In this document: positions 47,818-56,549 of the stretch, piece after piece
Layout of the letters: each line of letters starts with the position of its first letter
Numbering within the stretch: the first letter of the stretch is position 1
From: Bacteroidales bacterium
Lineage (GTDB): Bacteria > Bacteroidota > Bacteroidia > Bacteroidales > UBA1715
Assembly: GCA_016714605.1 (NCBI GenBank)
Contig: JADKDL010000006.1
Span: forward strand, 62,001 to 126,000
Direction of reading: 5' to 3'
Length of the DNA: 64,000 bases
The notes under the pieces: generated by a model
What the model was told of the DNA's origin: nothing
The model's database searches: none
The model's input: only the letters and a program-made list of their open reading frames with translations
Position numbers and translations under genes: made by a program

Positions 47818-49770
47818 CTACTTCACCAGTATTTCTACCTGCACCCTTCTCATATATGCCGAGCGGGTTGTATATCGGTAATGTTCATGAATGTCTGTTT
47901 TTTCATTGAGCTGCTTGTCGGAATACTGAACAACGGGTGTGTTTATCACCACAGAAAATGCAGTCTGGAGCGTGGAAAACTTATTATCTAACAGATGCTT
48001 AACCACATCAGCACGTCTTTGTGCCAAGGCGTTGTTGTATTCTAATTTGCCACTTTTGCTGGTATATGCGGTTATGAAAATTTCTGCCTTTTTACCTTTT
48101 TCCAATACCGTTTTTACTGAATCAATTGTATTGGTCAATTGCTCGTACCCGCCTTTTATGTCATTTTTAAAAAACTGCTCTATTTCGTATTGATCTGCCT
48201 CTGATGCAAATGGGTAACTCAAATACTGCTCTGTAAACACCTCTTGGGTAGACAGATAGTTGTTCAGCAGGGTTTCATATCGGGTAGTATCTCCAAGCAT
48301 TGGTAAATCATGCTCAAAATACAAGTTTATCTTCCTGCTGCTTTTTTCTTTTTCTTTTGCTTTTTTCGATTTCTCAATTATGGCATCTAATTGATTATCA
48401 ATGCTTTCTTCAAATGCCAAAATAGTATCGTTCTGCATTAAAGTTTTCAAAATATCTGGAACCTGATATGAGTAGATTTTATTTACCCACATTTTTACAG
48501 AATCTACTTCTTCAAAATCTCTATTTGAGGTAAAAAAAGCTCTGCGGTCGTTATCGGGTTTTGTAAAATATAAATCATTGAATGAGGAGTTTACACCCCA
48601 GCCCAAATTCTTAACCGAACCAACATAATCTAATCTGAAATCTGATTCGAAAATATCGAACCCGCCATAAGAGCCATGCCATTCGGAACTGAAATATAGT
48701 TTATTGTAATTATTATCATAGAACGGGCATATTTCATTGGCAGCTGTGTTTATTGTGCTTCCGGCGTTTTCGGGTTTACCAAAATACATGTTTTCTGTTG
48801 TTGGGGCATACCATATATCTTGCTCTCCATAACCTCCGCTCATGTTGCTCGAAAACAGCAGGTATTTTTTTCCGCCAAACAGCATAACCGACGGGTGTTT
48901 TACATTGCAATCTACACAATTTATTGCCGGTGGTAACGCAATTGGTTTAGTCCACTCATTATCAATATATTTTGTTGAATAAAGCATACTTACATTTTTA
49001 TTGTGCACAACCGTTCCCATGCTAAACAAAAGAACCGTTGTATCAAGAAAACAGAAATCAGATACATGAACATTGTACTTATCGAGCATTCTTATCAACT
49101 TAAGTGTTGCTGTAGTATTTTGCGAGGTAAACAAACGCGACCAACCCGACTCACTCTCACTATTTAGAGGTATGCCGGAAATGTAAAACAAGGAATCGAA
49201 CTGGGTAAGTCCATACATAAAAAAAGCACGATTAAACGCTTCATCTTCTAAAACTATATCAAAATTAGCATTTAACTCACTGTTTATAATATCATTACAA
49301 ACCTTTAATTCATAAAGTGCAGTTTTGTAATATAAACTACTTTGGGCAGAGAGCGTGAGAAAATGCTTAAAATAGCGCAGGGCATCTTTATAATTTTTGA
49401 AATACTTGCTCAACTGTGCAGCATAATAGACTGAGAGCGGATACTGCTCGAATTGCTTATCGGCAAGACTGCTGTATAAAGTAAGTGCCCTATCGAAACA
49501 ATGAGCGTTTCTAAGGGCATCGGCAAGTTTGAACTGCACCTCGGTAAGGCGCGGATTTAATTCAAGTGCAGCTTCATAATACTGTACGGCAGAGAGATAA
49601 TTGCTGTTCTGCACCTCCGTTTCTGCCATAGAAACTAACTTCTGCGCACTTTGAGAAAACACAGCAATACGGAAAGAGAACAACAAAAGCAAAATTAAAA
49701 ATACACTTGATTTACAATTGGAATACTGTAAAACGCGAAACCTATTTATAATCAATATTTTTTTGGACAT
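47818..49770 (-). CDS. TPR / PD40 / OmpA-like outer-membrane protein
   Basis: I chose the ATG at 49770 (MSKKILIIN); an ATG at 49788 would add six residues. A signal peptide ends near residue 40. Tetratricopeptide repeats at about 45-155 (AVQYYEAALELNP; DALRYFKHF) are followed by PD40/WD40-like strands at about 280-440 (YLLFSSNMSGGYGEQDIW, KLYFSSEWHGSYGGFDIF). A C-terminal OmpA-like peptidoglycan-binding domain shows F-I-T-A-Y-T-S, N-N-A-L-A-Q-R-R-A-D-V-V. The layout matches PorE-type T9SS-associated lipoproteins, but there is no lipobox; this is inference. It overlaps the upstream phosphatase gene by 29 bases. Confidence 0.8.
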   Translation of the reverse strand: MSKKILIINRFRVLQYSNCKSSVFLILLLLFSFRIAVFSQSAQKLVSMAETEVQNSNYLSAVQYYEAALELNPRLTEVQFKLADALRNAHCFDRALTLYSSLADKQFEQYPLSVYYAAQLSKYFKNYKDALRYFKHFLTLSAQSSLYYKTALYELKVCNDIINSELNANFDIVLEDEAFNRAFFMYGLTQFDSLFYISGIPLNSESESGWSRLFTSQNTTATLKLIRMLDKYNVHVSDFCFLDTTVLLFSMGTVVHNKNVSMLYSTKYIDNEWTKPIALPPAINCVDCNVKHPSVMLFGGKKYLLFSSNMSGGYGEQDIWYAPTTENMYFGKPENAGSTINTAANEICPFYDNNYNKLYFSSEWHGSYGGFDIFESDFRLDYVGSVKNLGWGVNSSFNDLYFTKPDNDRRAFFTSNRDFEEVDSVKMWVNKIYSYQVPDILKTLMQNDTILAFEESIDNQLDAIIEKSKKAKEKEKSSRKINLYFEHDLPMLGDTTRYETLLNNYLSTQEVFTEQYLSYPFASEADQYEIEQFFKNDIKGGYEQLTNTIDSVKTVLEKGKKAEIFITAYTSKSGKLEYNNALAQRRADVVKHLLDNKFSTLQTAFSVVINTPVVQYSDKQLNEKTDIHEHYRYTTRSAYMRRVQVEILVK

Positions 49771-50446
49771 GTAAGTCATAAGTATCAATATTTAAACAAA
49801 CCAAATTTCCTTTTTCAGGCTGTTTATTATGTAAGACACATCCATTGTCTAAATTGATGCGTTGATGACGAAATTTTATCATATCCATTATACTATTTAT
49901 ATCAATAGGTGTATGAGCATGAATAAGTGTTTTGCCATTTAAATAGCGTAAATCTACATTCGTTTCTCTGGTAGAAATCATAGCAGCCGTATCGTTCAGC
50001 GGATTTTTAGGATTAAATCCGGCATGAACCAAAAAGAAAGAATCAAGCTCGAAATAGTAGGGCAATTTCATAAGATAATTCAAATATTTCTCCTTCACAT
50101 TGCCGGCATTATCAAGAAAATCGTCCATATCCATACTCTTCAGGTAGAATTTGTAAAAATATGGTGGCATTTCGGTTACATATTTTATAAATTGCTGTTC
50201 ATGATTTCCTCGAACCGCATGTATCTGAAATCCTGCATCTTGTAGTTTTAGAATTTGTTTAATTACCTTTTTAGAACGTTTTCCACGATTTATCATATCC
50301 CCTAGTATAAATAGTTGGTCATCAGTGGTAAGTCCGATAGTACTTATAAGCGCATCAAATGTTTTTCCACAACCATGAATATCGCCAATTACATAACGAT
50401 GAGCATTACAAGTATCTATTTTATAAGTAAGTGGCGCAACTATCAT
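49742..50446 (-). CDS. Metallophosphoesterase, PPP-family serine/threonine phosphatase-like
   Basis: This 234-residue protein has all the metal-binding blocks of the PPP superfamily: I-G-D-I-H-G (residues 20-25), G-D-M-I-N-R-G near 49-55, R-G-N-H-E-Q near 79-84 and later V-H-A-G-F and H-A-H-T-P. The length is typical of small bacterial PPP/ApaH-like enzymes. The substrate is unknown: phosphoprotein or a dinucleotide. It overlaps the OmpA-type gene by 29 bases, so the two are probably one transcript. Confidence 0.9.
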   Translation of the reverse strand: MIVAPLTYKIDTCNAHRYVIGDIHGCGKTFDALISTIGLTTDDQLFILGDMINRGKRSKKVIKQILKLQDAGFQIHAVRGNHEQQFIKYVTEMPPYFYKFYLKSMDMDDFLDNAGNVKEKYLNYLMKLPYYFELDSFFLVHAGFNPKNPLNDTAAMISTRETNVDLRYLNGKTLIHAHTPIDINSIMDMIKFRHQRINLDNGCVLHNKQPEKGNLVCLNIDTYDLHVQKNIDYK

Positions 50447-51039
50447 TTCAGGAATAAACTATTTGGAATTTTAATTTTTAAATATCAGAAAAAAAAATGA
50501 AAAACACGTTAGTTTCTTGGGAGAATAAGAAATATATATAAGCAATGAAAAAAATTGAAATGCTTTTTCTCTACTTACCGACTACATACATAATACTGTG
50601 AATTAATACTTGAAGTTAATTAAATTTTATATTTCTTTATAATTTAAACAGGCTGAAAGCCCAACTTAATTCAGCCCGATGGCATCGCCTCGGGTAAAGA
50701 TTGTGAACATTTTGAATCGCACTGAAAGTGCAGCTAAAAATATTATTTAAACTGCACTTTCAGTGCGACTTTATAAACGAAATTGTTAATAACCCAAGGC
50801 GTTGCCGTTGGGCTGAACTAAATTGCCCTTTCAGGGCGTTTAAGTAGTTTTATTAACTCTTAATTCGCATTAATAAGAACCGTTTAAAAAACATTGGTAA
50901 ACAGAAATAATTTTCATAGAATTACCCAATAATTATCATTAACTTTAAGTTCAGTTATTTTGAACTTACCTATAAGCATATTTAGGGAATGTCTAAAAAC
51001 CACATTTCGAGACTAACTATTCTTAAGAAAAATAAAGCG
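50447..51039. other. Intergenic region carrying a palindromic element
   Basis: 593 bases dominated by the structured REP-like element at 50650-50846; the flanks are AT-rich with no gene. Confidence 0.6.
50650..50846. repeat. REP-like nested palindromic element
   Basis: A set of stem-loops: TCGCACTGAAAGTGCAG pairs with CTGCACTTTCAGTGCGA (17 bp, 50717-50767), flanked by CCCGA...TCGGG and CCCAAGGC...GCCGTTGGG hairpins. TTCAGCCC (50670-50677) pairs with GGGCTGAA over long range. GGCTGAAAGCC at the left echoes GCCCTTTCAGGGC at the right. It is higher in GC than its surroundings. It looks like a dispersed repeat or MITE, without a coding gene. Confidence 0.75.
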
Positions 51040-51201
51040 ATGAATATAACCATAAAAAAAATAGAATATATAATAGTTATTGCACTCGTAGTGGCAGTTA
51101 TTGTTATTCGTCTCTTTTTTAAATCCTCTGAAAAAAGCACATGTGCAGATTTAAACTGCACTACCTATACCGATTCTGTTGATTGTACTAGATCAAAATA
51201 G
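51040..51201 (+). CDS. Small single-pass membrane protein with a cysteine cluster
   Basis: 53 residues from the ATG at 51040. An alternative ATG at 50989 would add 17. One membrane helix (residues 9-26) is followed by a short exported tail with three cysteines (S-T-C-A-D-L-N-C-T-T-Y-T-D-S-V-D-C). It lies 309 bases upstream of the operon on the same strand. A link to the operon is only suggested by the position and the cysteines. Confidence 0.4.
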   Translation: MNITIKKIEYIIVIALVVAVIVIRLFFKSSEKSTCADLNCTTYTDSVDCTRSK

Positions 51202-51510
51202 CTTCTCTCCTTTCCATTTTTTGCAACATAAATGACACTATTTTGGTTATTTTTTCTCACAAATCTTGATATTAAATTTCTAAATTTGTTAATAAGGATT
51301 TAGTTAATTGAAAATATAGTATCACTATTTATTTGTTTTGTTGAATTTGTTTGTTTATTATCAATTATTATAAGCATTCTAAGACAATTATGCATCAAAA
51401 ATAAAATTAGATTCATTATAATAATGAAATAGTTACATAAATGTTACGTGTGAATATAATTAGATTATAAATTTCAAGATTTTTAGTTGTATCGTTAAAA
51501 TTTGTATAAT
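51202..51510. other. Promoter region of the 51.5-61.3 kb operon
   Basis: 309 AT-rich bases. No exact TAnnTTTG box; the closest is a TAAAATTTG near 51495. No gene seen. Confidence 0.45.
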
Positions 51511-51879
51511 ATGAAAAAGATTTTACTTTTATTTTTTTTAGCTGTTGTTTCCATTTCTACATGGGCATGCGAAATAAATTTTGTAGTTGAAAATGGCAAA
51601 AAAGAAACCTATAAAGTTGGTGATGAAATAATTGTTAAAGTTACCATAACTTATACTCACCGTTCTTGCGAATTGAAAATTGAAGACACGAAGTTTACTA
51701 CCGTAGGAATGAAAGTAGTTGGAGCAAAAGCGTGGACAGAAGTGAGCACCGGCGTTTGGGAGCGTGTTTTAAAGATTCAGATTACTGAGAATAAGGAAAA
51801 TGCAAAGTGTATGATTCAAACCAACCGATCGTGTACAAAAGAAGGAGGCAAAGGATCGCTAACACTTAAAAGAGTGTAA
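51511..51879 (+). CDS. Small exported Ig-like protein, first gene of the redox operon
   Basis: I chose the internal ATG at 51511 (MKKILLLFFLAVV), which gives a clean signal peptide, rather than 51502. The mature part is about 100 residues with four cysteines (C-E-I-N; R-S-C-E-L; A-K-C-M; R-S-C-T) that could form two disulfides or bind a ligand, on a beta-sandwich pattern. Family unknown. The next gene starts 2 bases after its stop, so it is co-transcribed with the iron-sulfur genes. Confidence 0.7.
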   Translation: MKKILLLFFLAVVSISTWACEINFVVENGKKETYKVGDEIIVKVTITYTHRSCELKIEDTKFTTVGMKVVGAKAWTEVSTGVWERVLKIQITENKENAKCMIQTNRSCTKEGGKGSLTLKRV

Positions 51880-51881
51880 AT

Positions 51882-52958
51882 ATGCATAAAAGACTCAAAT
51901 ATATTGTTGCCTTATTCGCAATAGTTATATCATTCTCTTTACAAACTTTTGCTGCCGATACCCTCTCAACAGTAACTGCTGACGATGGTTTTGAGACCGT
52001 TGAAGGAAGTGATGAGTTTGGTGCTGTTGGTGCTACCGATGAATTTCAGGAAACATCTTCCGACGAATTTTCTGAGGTAAGCACTACCGATGAGTTCTCT
52101 GCTACTGCCGACACTTTAACGAGTGAGCATAATTGCAATGGTGGTGTATGCAGCAAGAAAAAATCGGCACTAGACTGGGTAATAGCTATTTTACTCTTTA
52201 CAATACTTGCAGGTGTTTTAGTTCGCTATGAAAAAACTCGTTCGTTACGGGGTGTTTTTCTCCTTGCATCTGTCATAATACTCGGATTCTACAGAAGCGC
52301 ATGCCCCTGTCCTATTTCTAGTGTTCAAGATTTTGTTCTAGCACTTATTGGGCAGCCCTATGACTGGAGAACGTTAGTCTATTTCCTAGCATTACTACCT
52401 ATTACCTATGTTTTTGGTAAGGTATGGTGCGGATGGATTTGTCACTTAGGTGCTTTGCAGGAGTTAATTTATTTACCCGGACGATTGTCTTTTTTTAATA
52501 GCCATAAGGCGCAAAAAGTAATGTTATGGATAAGGAAAATTGCCTTCGTTACACTTATTGTTCAGCTTTTAGTTACCCAATCAAATTTGTATTGCAAAAT
52601 AGATCCGTTTAAAGTTGCATATAATTTATTTTCAACATCTTTAACCGGATATATACTTCTGGGGATTACGCTGTTGTCTTCAATATTTATATTTCGACCA
52701 TTTTGTAAAACAATATGTCCAATAGGACTAGTTTTGGGTTGGATTTCGGCAATACCCGGTGCTGCACTGCTTGGAGTTAATAAAAATTGTAAGTCGTGCG
52801 GAATTTGTAATAAAGATTGTAAAATCAATGCAATTGTCAAAAACAAACTTGATAATCAGGAATGTATTGCTTGCGGAAATTGTCTGGAGAAATGCAGACA
52901 TTCATGTCTGAGTTTTAAACGTAATTCAAAACATCATCCTCAAAAAATTGAATTATGA
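51882..52958 (+). CDS. NapH/NosR-like membrane [4Fe-4S] protein
   Basis: The 358-residue protein has an N-terminal signal (6-24), then an acidic linker with four D-E-F repeats (residues 42-69). About five membrane helices follow, and two C-terminal ferredoxin motifs: C-K-S-C-G-I-C-N-K-D-C and C-I-A-C-G-N-C-L-E-K-C. The membrane part has the hallmark V-W-C-G-W-I-C-H-L-G-A-L-Q-E and a C-P-C-P-I motif, as in NapH/NosR/CcoG-type quinol-oxidising ferredoxins (family knowledge). I infer that it takes electrons from quinol and passes them out of the membrane. The start overlaps nothing upstream; the stop shares an ATGA with the next gene. Confidence 0.88.
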   Translation: MHKRLKYIVALFAIVISFSLQTFAADTLSTVTADDGFETVEGSDEFGAVGATDEFQETSSDEFSEVSTTDEFSATADTLTSEHNCNGGVCSKKKSALDWVIAILLFTILAGVLVRYEKTRSLRGVFLLASVIILGFYRSACPCPISSVQDFVLALIGQPYDWRTLVYFLALLPITYVFGKVWCGWICHLGALQELIYLPGRLSFFNSHKAQKVMLWIRKIAFVTLIVQLLVTQSNLYCKIDPFKVAYNLFSTSLTGYILLGITLLSSIFIFRPFCKTICPIGLVLGWISAIPGAALLGVNKNCKSCGICNKDCKINAIVKNKLDNQECIACGNCLEKCRHSCLSFKRNSKHHPQKIEL

Positions 52959-53890
52959 TGAAACGATTAAGTATACTAATAGTAGTTGTTATTTGCAGCA
53001 CATTCATAGCTCAGGCTCAATGGGATTGTAGAAGTATTGTTGGGCGCAACATGACTCCACTATGGAAGAAATCGCCGCTTACTTTTGGTACCGAACTTAC
53101 CGGTTCGTTTGGTATTATGAATGACCGCAAGATTGTAAATACCTTACTCTATGTTGCTTTAGACTATTCTAAAAACGAACATCAAATCTATATAGAAGGC
53201 GGATACAAAGGCTATTACAATTCGCTTGGTGCTCCTACAGATAGTCAGAAAAGAGATGGCTTTTTGTATTCTATATTTCAAGAAAACAGAATTGGTGGTA
53301 GAGAGCTTTTTTATAAATATTCGGGCGATAATACAAAACTGAAACTTGGTTTCATGTCGCTTTCGTTGCCAGATTATATGCTTGTAAATGAACGTGCTTT
53401 TGCTATTAAATTTGACCAGAAAATTGCAAAAGGAAGTTTCAACTTTACCCTAGGAAATGTGCTCGAAGGACCATCTAGAACTGGTGTTTTCTGTGGCACC
53501 GACTATTTGTATAATGTAATTTATGGAAAAAAAGAACCCGTTGCCGGACATAATTTCTTTGAATCAAATTTTGCATCGGTAAGTTACTTGATAGACAATA
53601 CAATAAAAGAAACAAAGAAAGAACCACTGCCCGAAGTTGTGGAAACAAAAACAGATACTGCCGTAGTTGATGAGTTTGATGAGTTTTCGGGTTTTGATGA
53701 CTCAGAATTTGGTGCTACCGAAGAAACAAAGAAGAAAAACTGGGCTATAAATAAATACGGAATTGTTTATTACTCCGAATTTGGAAGCTATTATGGTAAA
53801 GCGTTTGGAGATATGAGACATTTCTATGGACTTTTGGCTCAGGTTAGAATTCCACTCGAAATTGAGACGAAATTTGAGGTTCTGCATTAA
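52955..53890 (+). CDS. Outer-membrane-barrel-like protein, N-terminal part before an in-frame stop
   Basis: A signal peptide (1-22) is followed by amphipathic beta-strands typical of a porin (G-T-E-L-T-G-S-F-G; Q-I-Y-I-E-G-G-Y). A cysteine near the mature N-terminus (W-D-C-R-S) is present. A long acidic insert, F-D-E-F-S-G-F-D-D-S-E-F-G-A near residues 233-250, echoes the D-E-F repeats of the preceding protein. After a TAA at 53888-53890 the same frame goes on (from 53891) with strands of the same kind. I infer a barrel of about 453 residues interrupted by a nonsense codon. It shares the ATGA overlap with the previous gene. No barrel family is identified. Confidence 0.65.
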   Translation: MMKRLSILIVVVICSTFIAQAQWDCRSIVGRNMTPLWKKSPLTFGTELTGSFGIMNDRKIVNTLLYVALDYSKNEHQIYIEGGYKGYYNSLGAPTDSQKRDGFLYSIFQENRIGGRELFYKYSGDNTKLKLGFMSLSLPDYMLVNERAFAIKFDQKIAKGSFNFTLGNVLEGPSRTGVFCGTDYLYNVIYGKKEPVAGHNFFESNFASVSYLIDNTIKETKKEPLPEVVETKTDTAVVDEFDEFSGFDDSEFGATEETKKKNWAINKYGIVYYSEFGSYYGKAFGDMRHFYGLLAQVRIPLEIETKFEVLH

Positions 53891-53911
53891 TTCATTACAA
53901 ACAATAATCCC

Positions 53912-54316
53912 TTGATTTTCATGGCAGAAGCTGAACGAAATTTTACCTGGAAAAACTCTTCAAACTCAGGTATTGGGGCGAAGTATTACAATCTCATAGG
54001 TTTTGATACTGATGCAAGCTTTTTGGCAAGTTTTACAAACTTATTTATAGGTGAAGTAATGCGACTAGATGCTATTGATTTGCCACTATTTGCGGTATAT
54101 GCAGAGCATACAGGAAAGTCGAAAGTGAAGCCATTTGTAAAATTGCAACACGTTATGCAAACCCAATCGAGTAAGATTCAAGAAACAGACTTGGAAATAG
54201 GTATAAAGCATTTGACAAAACATATAAGATGCACCGGAATATTTAGCCGTATTGCAACAAGTGCATTGTCAGAAGATTATTATATGGCTCGAATCGAATT
54301 ACGAATGGCAATATAG
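53912..54316 (+). pseudogene. C-terminal part of the barrel-like protein, same frame after the stop
   Basis: The reading is in the same frame as 52955-53890 and continues the beta pattern to a terminal strand, Y-M-A-R-I-E-L-R-M-A-I, as expected for an outer-membrane barrel C-terminus. The first start is a TTG with no signal, so it is not an independent exported protein. One substitution at 53888-53890 would restore a single gene. Confidence 0.6.
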
Positions 54317-54323
54317 GTAAGAT

Positions 54324-55172
54324 ATGGATAAAAATAAGAAACAACTCACTAGACGTGATTTTATTAGAAACACCGGTTATGTAGGTGTCGGTATTTTTGC
54401 ATCGTCATTTTTACTTAATGCTTGTAAAGAGTTAGGTATTGATGGGAAAGGCTCTTACACTATTGATGCAGAACGCTGTACCGGCTGTGGTGACTGTCTG
54501 CCGCAATGCTACTATGATGCAATAAATTTACCCAAAAAATCTAATTACTCAATAAATTCAACCACCTGTTACGAGTGTGGTGTTTGTGTTCCGGTGTGTC
54601 CGTACAATGCAATTGAAATTTCGGTTTCGCCCATTTCATTCAATGAATCTGCTTGTGTGGGTTGCGGAAAATGTATTCAAATTTGCAAAAACCGTACACA
54701 GTCTATAAGTTGGGTTGTAGATACGTATGTAGTAAATCAAACTACTTGCAATCCAACCACATGTCAGGGTGGAAGATGTAAAAAAGTTTGTGCATATGAT
54801 GCAGTAATTCTAACAGACAAATCGTTTATTGATACAAATAGTTGTGTGCGATGCGGCAAATGTTATTCTGTTTGTCCTACAAGTTCAATAACGAAAGCAT
54901 ACGTTCATAAAGACGATGCTACCTGTATAAACTGTGGAGATTGCCTACCGGAGTGCGAATATGGTGTAATAACCGCTACAGTACCCGATGATTATAAAGC
55001 ACCTCAAATAAATCAGCAGACATGCCAAAAATGTGGTAAGTGTATAGACCTGAACGCATGTAAATGGAATTCAATAATTGGCGAAAAATATACCGCATCT
55101 ATCAGTGAAAAATCATGCAGATCGTGCGGGAAATGTGAATATGTATGTAATTATAATGCAATAAGTAACTAA
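54324..55172 (+). CDS. Tat-exported lipoprotein polyferredoxin with eight Cys motifs
   Basis: The 282-residue protein starts with a twin-arginine signal (L-T-R-R-D-F-I-R, residues 8-15), a hydrophobic stretch and a lipobox-like L-L-N-A-C (Cys34). Eight cysteine clusters follow. Six have the full C-x2-C-x2-C-x3-C form. The fourth is spaced C-x4-C-x4-C-x3-C and the seventh C-x2-C-x2-C-x5-C. Neighbouring motifs carry N-A-I and P-x-x-A-I turns, as in tandem bacterial ferredoxins. It could hold up to eight [4Fe-4S] clusters. Tat export fits proteins that fold around clusters in the cytosol before export (family knowledge). I infer a periplasmic or outer-membrane-tethered electron wire between the NapH-like protein and the surface. 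It is 7 bases after the barrel gene. Confidence 0.88.
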   Translation: MDKNKKQLTRRDFIRNTGYVGVGIFASSFLLNACKELGIDGKGSYTIDAERCTGCGDCLPQCYYDAINLPKKSNYSINSTTCYECGVCVPVCPYNAIEISVSPISFNESACVGCGKCIQICKNRTQSISWVVDTYVVNQTTCNPTTCQGGRCKKVCAYDAVILTDKSFIDTNSCVRCGKCYSVCPTSSITKAYVHKDDATCINCGDCLPECEYGVITATVPDDYKAPQINQQTCQKCGKCIDLNACKWNSIIGEKYTASISEKSCRSCGKCEYVCNYNAISN

Positions 55173-55187
55173 TTAAAATTTAAATAT

Positions 55188-55856
55188 ATGAGAAATTTAC
55201 TACTATCAATTATAGTTTTTTTGGGTATCTCAGCTTATGCTCAAGACTGGAAATCAAATAAACTAGTATCGAACCCTTCTTACGGCTCAAGTGCCTATAG
55301 CGTAGAAGTTGCCGATGTTAGAAACAGCGGGTTAAACAGTGTATTTGTATCAACCTCATCGGGTGGAGTATATGAGTGGGTTTGGAACTCTACTTCTAAA
55401 ACATGGGCATATAATACATTGATAACTGGTTTTACCGGACATATAACCCTACATGCAGGCGATGGTAGAAACGATGAAACTACTAGATTGTATATTGTAG
55501 AATGGAATTTGAGTGGAAGAATTCTTGAAGCCTCATACACATCGGGAAAATGGGTAATAGACACCATTGCTACACATGATAATAATACCGGAGTTTTTAT
55601 TGGCGATTGTCGTGGTGCAGGTATCAATAGACTGTATGTTTGTACGCTTGCCGGAGTTTATGAATATACCTATAATGGCGTAGATTGGAATAAAAGTGCT
55701 ATAAGTACACAGACTAGTGCTGCAGGTCCAGGTTATATTGGCGATGCACTGAATAACGGAACTAATAAATATGTTTCTCCAGGAGAAGAAGTAACAATGT
55801 TTTCATGGAATAATACAAAATTTGATAATACTACATTTGAATACACAATTTCCTGA
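55188..55856 (+). CDS. Secreted beta-propeller protein, N-terminal part before a frameshift
   Basis: A signal peptide (1-18) is followed by repeated ~45-residue blades with G-D-G-R-N-D or G-D-C-R-G-A turns and W/Y-bearing strands (V-Y-E-W-V-W-N; V-Y-E-Y-T-Y-N-G), as in FG-GAP or integrin-like propellers. The frame stops within a blade. One base fewer in the TTT at 55849-55851 gives T-I-P-E-M-T-Y-I-G-D-G-R-D-D, in register with the next segment. It follows the polyferredoxin gene by 15 bases. Confidence 0.7.
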   Translation: MRNLLLSIIVFLGISAYAQDWKSNKLVSNPSYGSSAYSVEVADVRNSGLNSVFVSTSSGGVYEWVWNSTSKTWAYNTLITGFTGHITLHAGDGRNDETTRLYIVEWNLSGRILEASYTSGKWVIDTIATHDNNTGVFIGDCRGAGINRLYVCTLAGVYEYTYNGVDWNKSAISTQTSAAGPGYIGDALNNGTNKYVSPGEEVTMFSWNNTKFDNTTFEYTIS

Positions 55857-56547
55857 AATGACATATATAGGCGACGGACGTGATGATAACAAAAATAGAG
55901 TCTATGTGATGGATTATGAGATGAATAAAGGTCGTAAAGAATACACTTGGAATGGTTCATCTTGGGATGTTGTTACGGTTGCTCCATATTCGGGCAGAGG
56001 TGCAATATACGGTGGTGTAGTAAGAGCCGATGGTAAACCTACTATTTTCTCGAGCAAAACAAAAGAATCTGGAGGTACCGGTGCAGGCGAATTCCGCGAA
56101 CATGTATGGAATGGAACAGCTTATACCGATAAAATAATTCTTGATGCTAATTCGGGTGCAACTGCATTGCTTGATATTGGTGTTGGAAAAAATGATGATA
56201 CAGTAAGGGTTTATGCTGCAAATTTCAGCGAAGGTTCTATATATGAACTTACCTACAAAACTCCATATTTGGCTAGTTATGCTACCGGATTGGATGCTAC
56301 TGAAAAGGGTAATAACGATGAAGTTACAATTTTCCCAATTCCTGCCAACGATTATTTTGTGGTAGATATGAATTCTGAAAAAACAGGTGAATTAGCACTT
56401 TATAATTCTATGGGTGTATTGGTAAAAAAACAAAGTATTACTAATAAATCTAATGTAAGTGTAGCTGAACTTGAAGATGGTGCTTACTATGCTACAATAG
56501 CTTCAAAAAACAAAATTGAAACCAAGAAAATTGTAATAAAACACTAA
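55822..56547 (+). pseudogene. C-terminal part of the beta-propeller protein with T9SS type A sorting domain
   Basis: This continues the propeller (T-Y-I-G-D-G-R-D-D-N-K-N-R-V-Y-V) and then has D-A-N-S-G-A-T at 56143-56163, which resembles an ApbE flavinylation site (D-x-x-S/T-G-A-T). The last 75 residues are a T9SS type A domain: F-P-I-P-A-N-D-Y-F-V-V, L-A-L-Y-N-S-M-G-V, L-E-D-G-A-Y-Y-A-T and a basic tail. The protein is therefore predicted to be exported across the outer membrane. The whole gene is 55188-56547, about 453 residues after correction. Confidence 0.75.
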
Positions 56548-56549
56548 TA

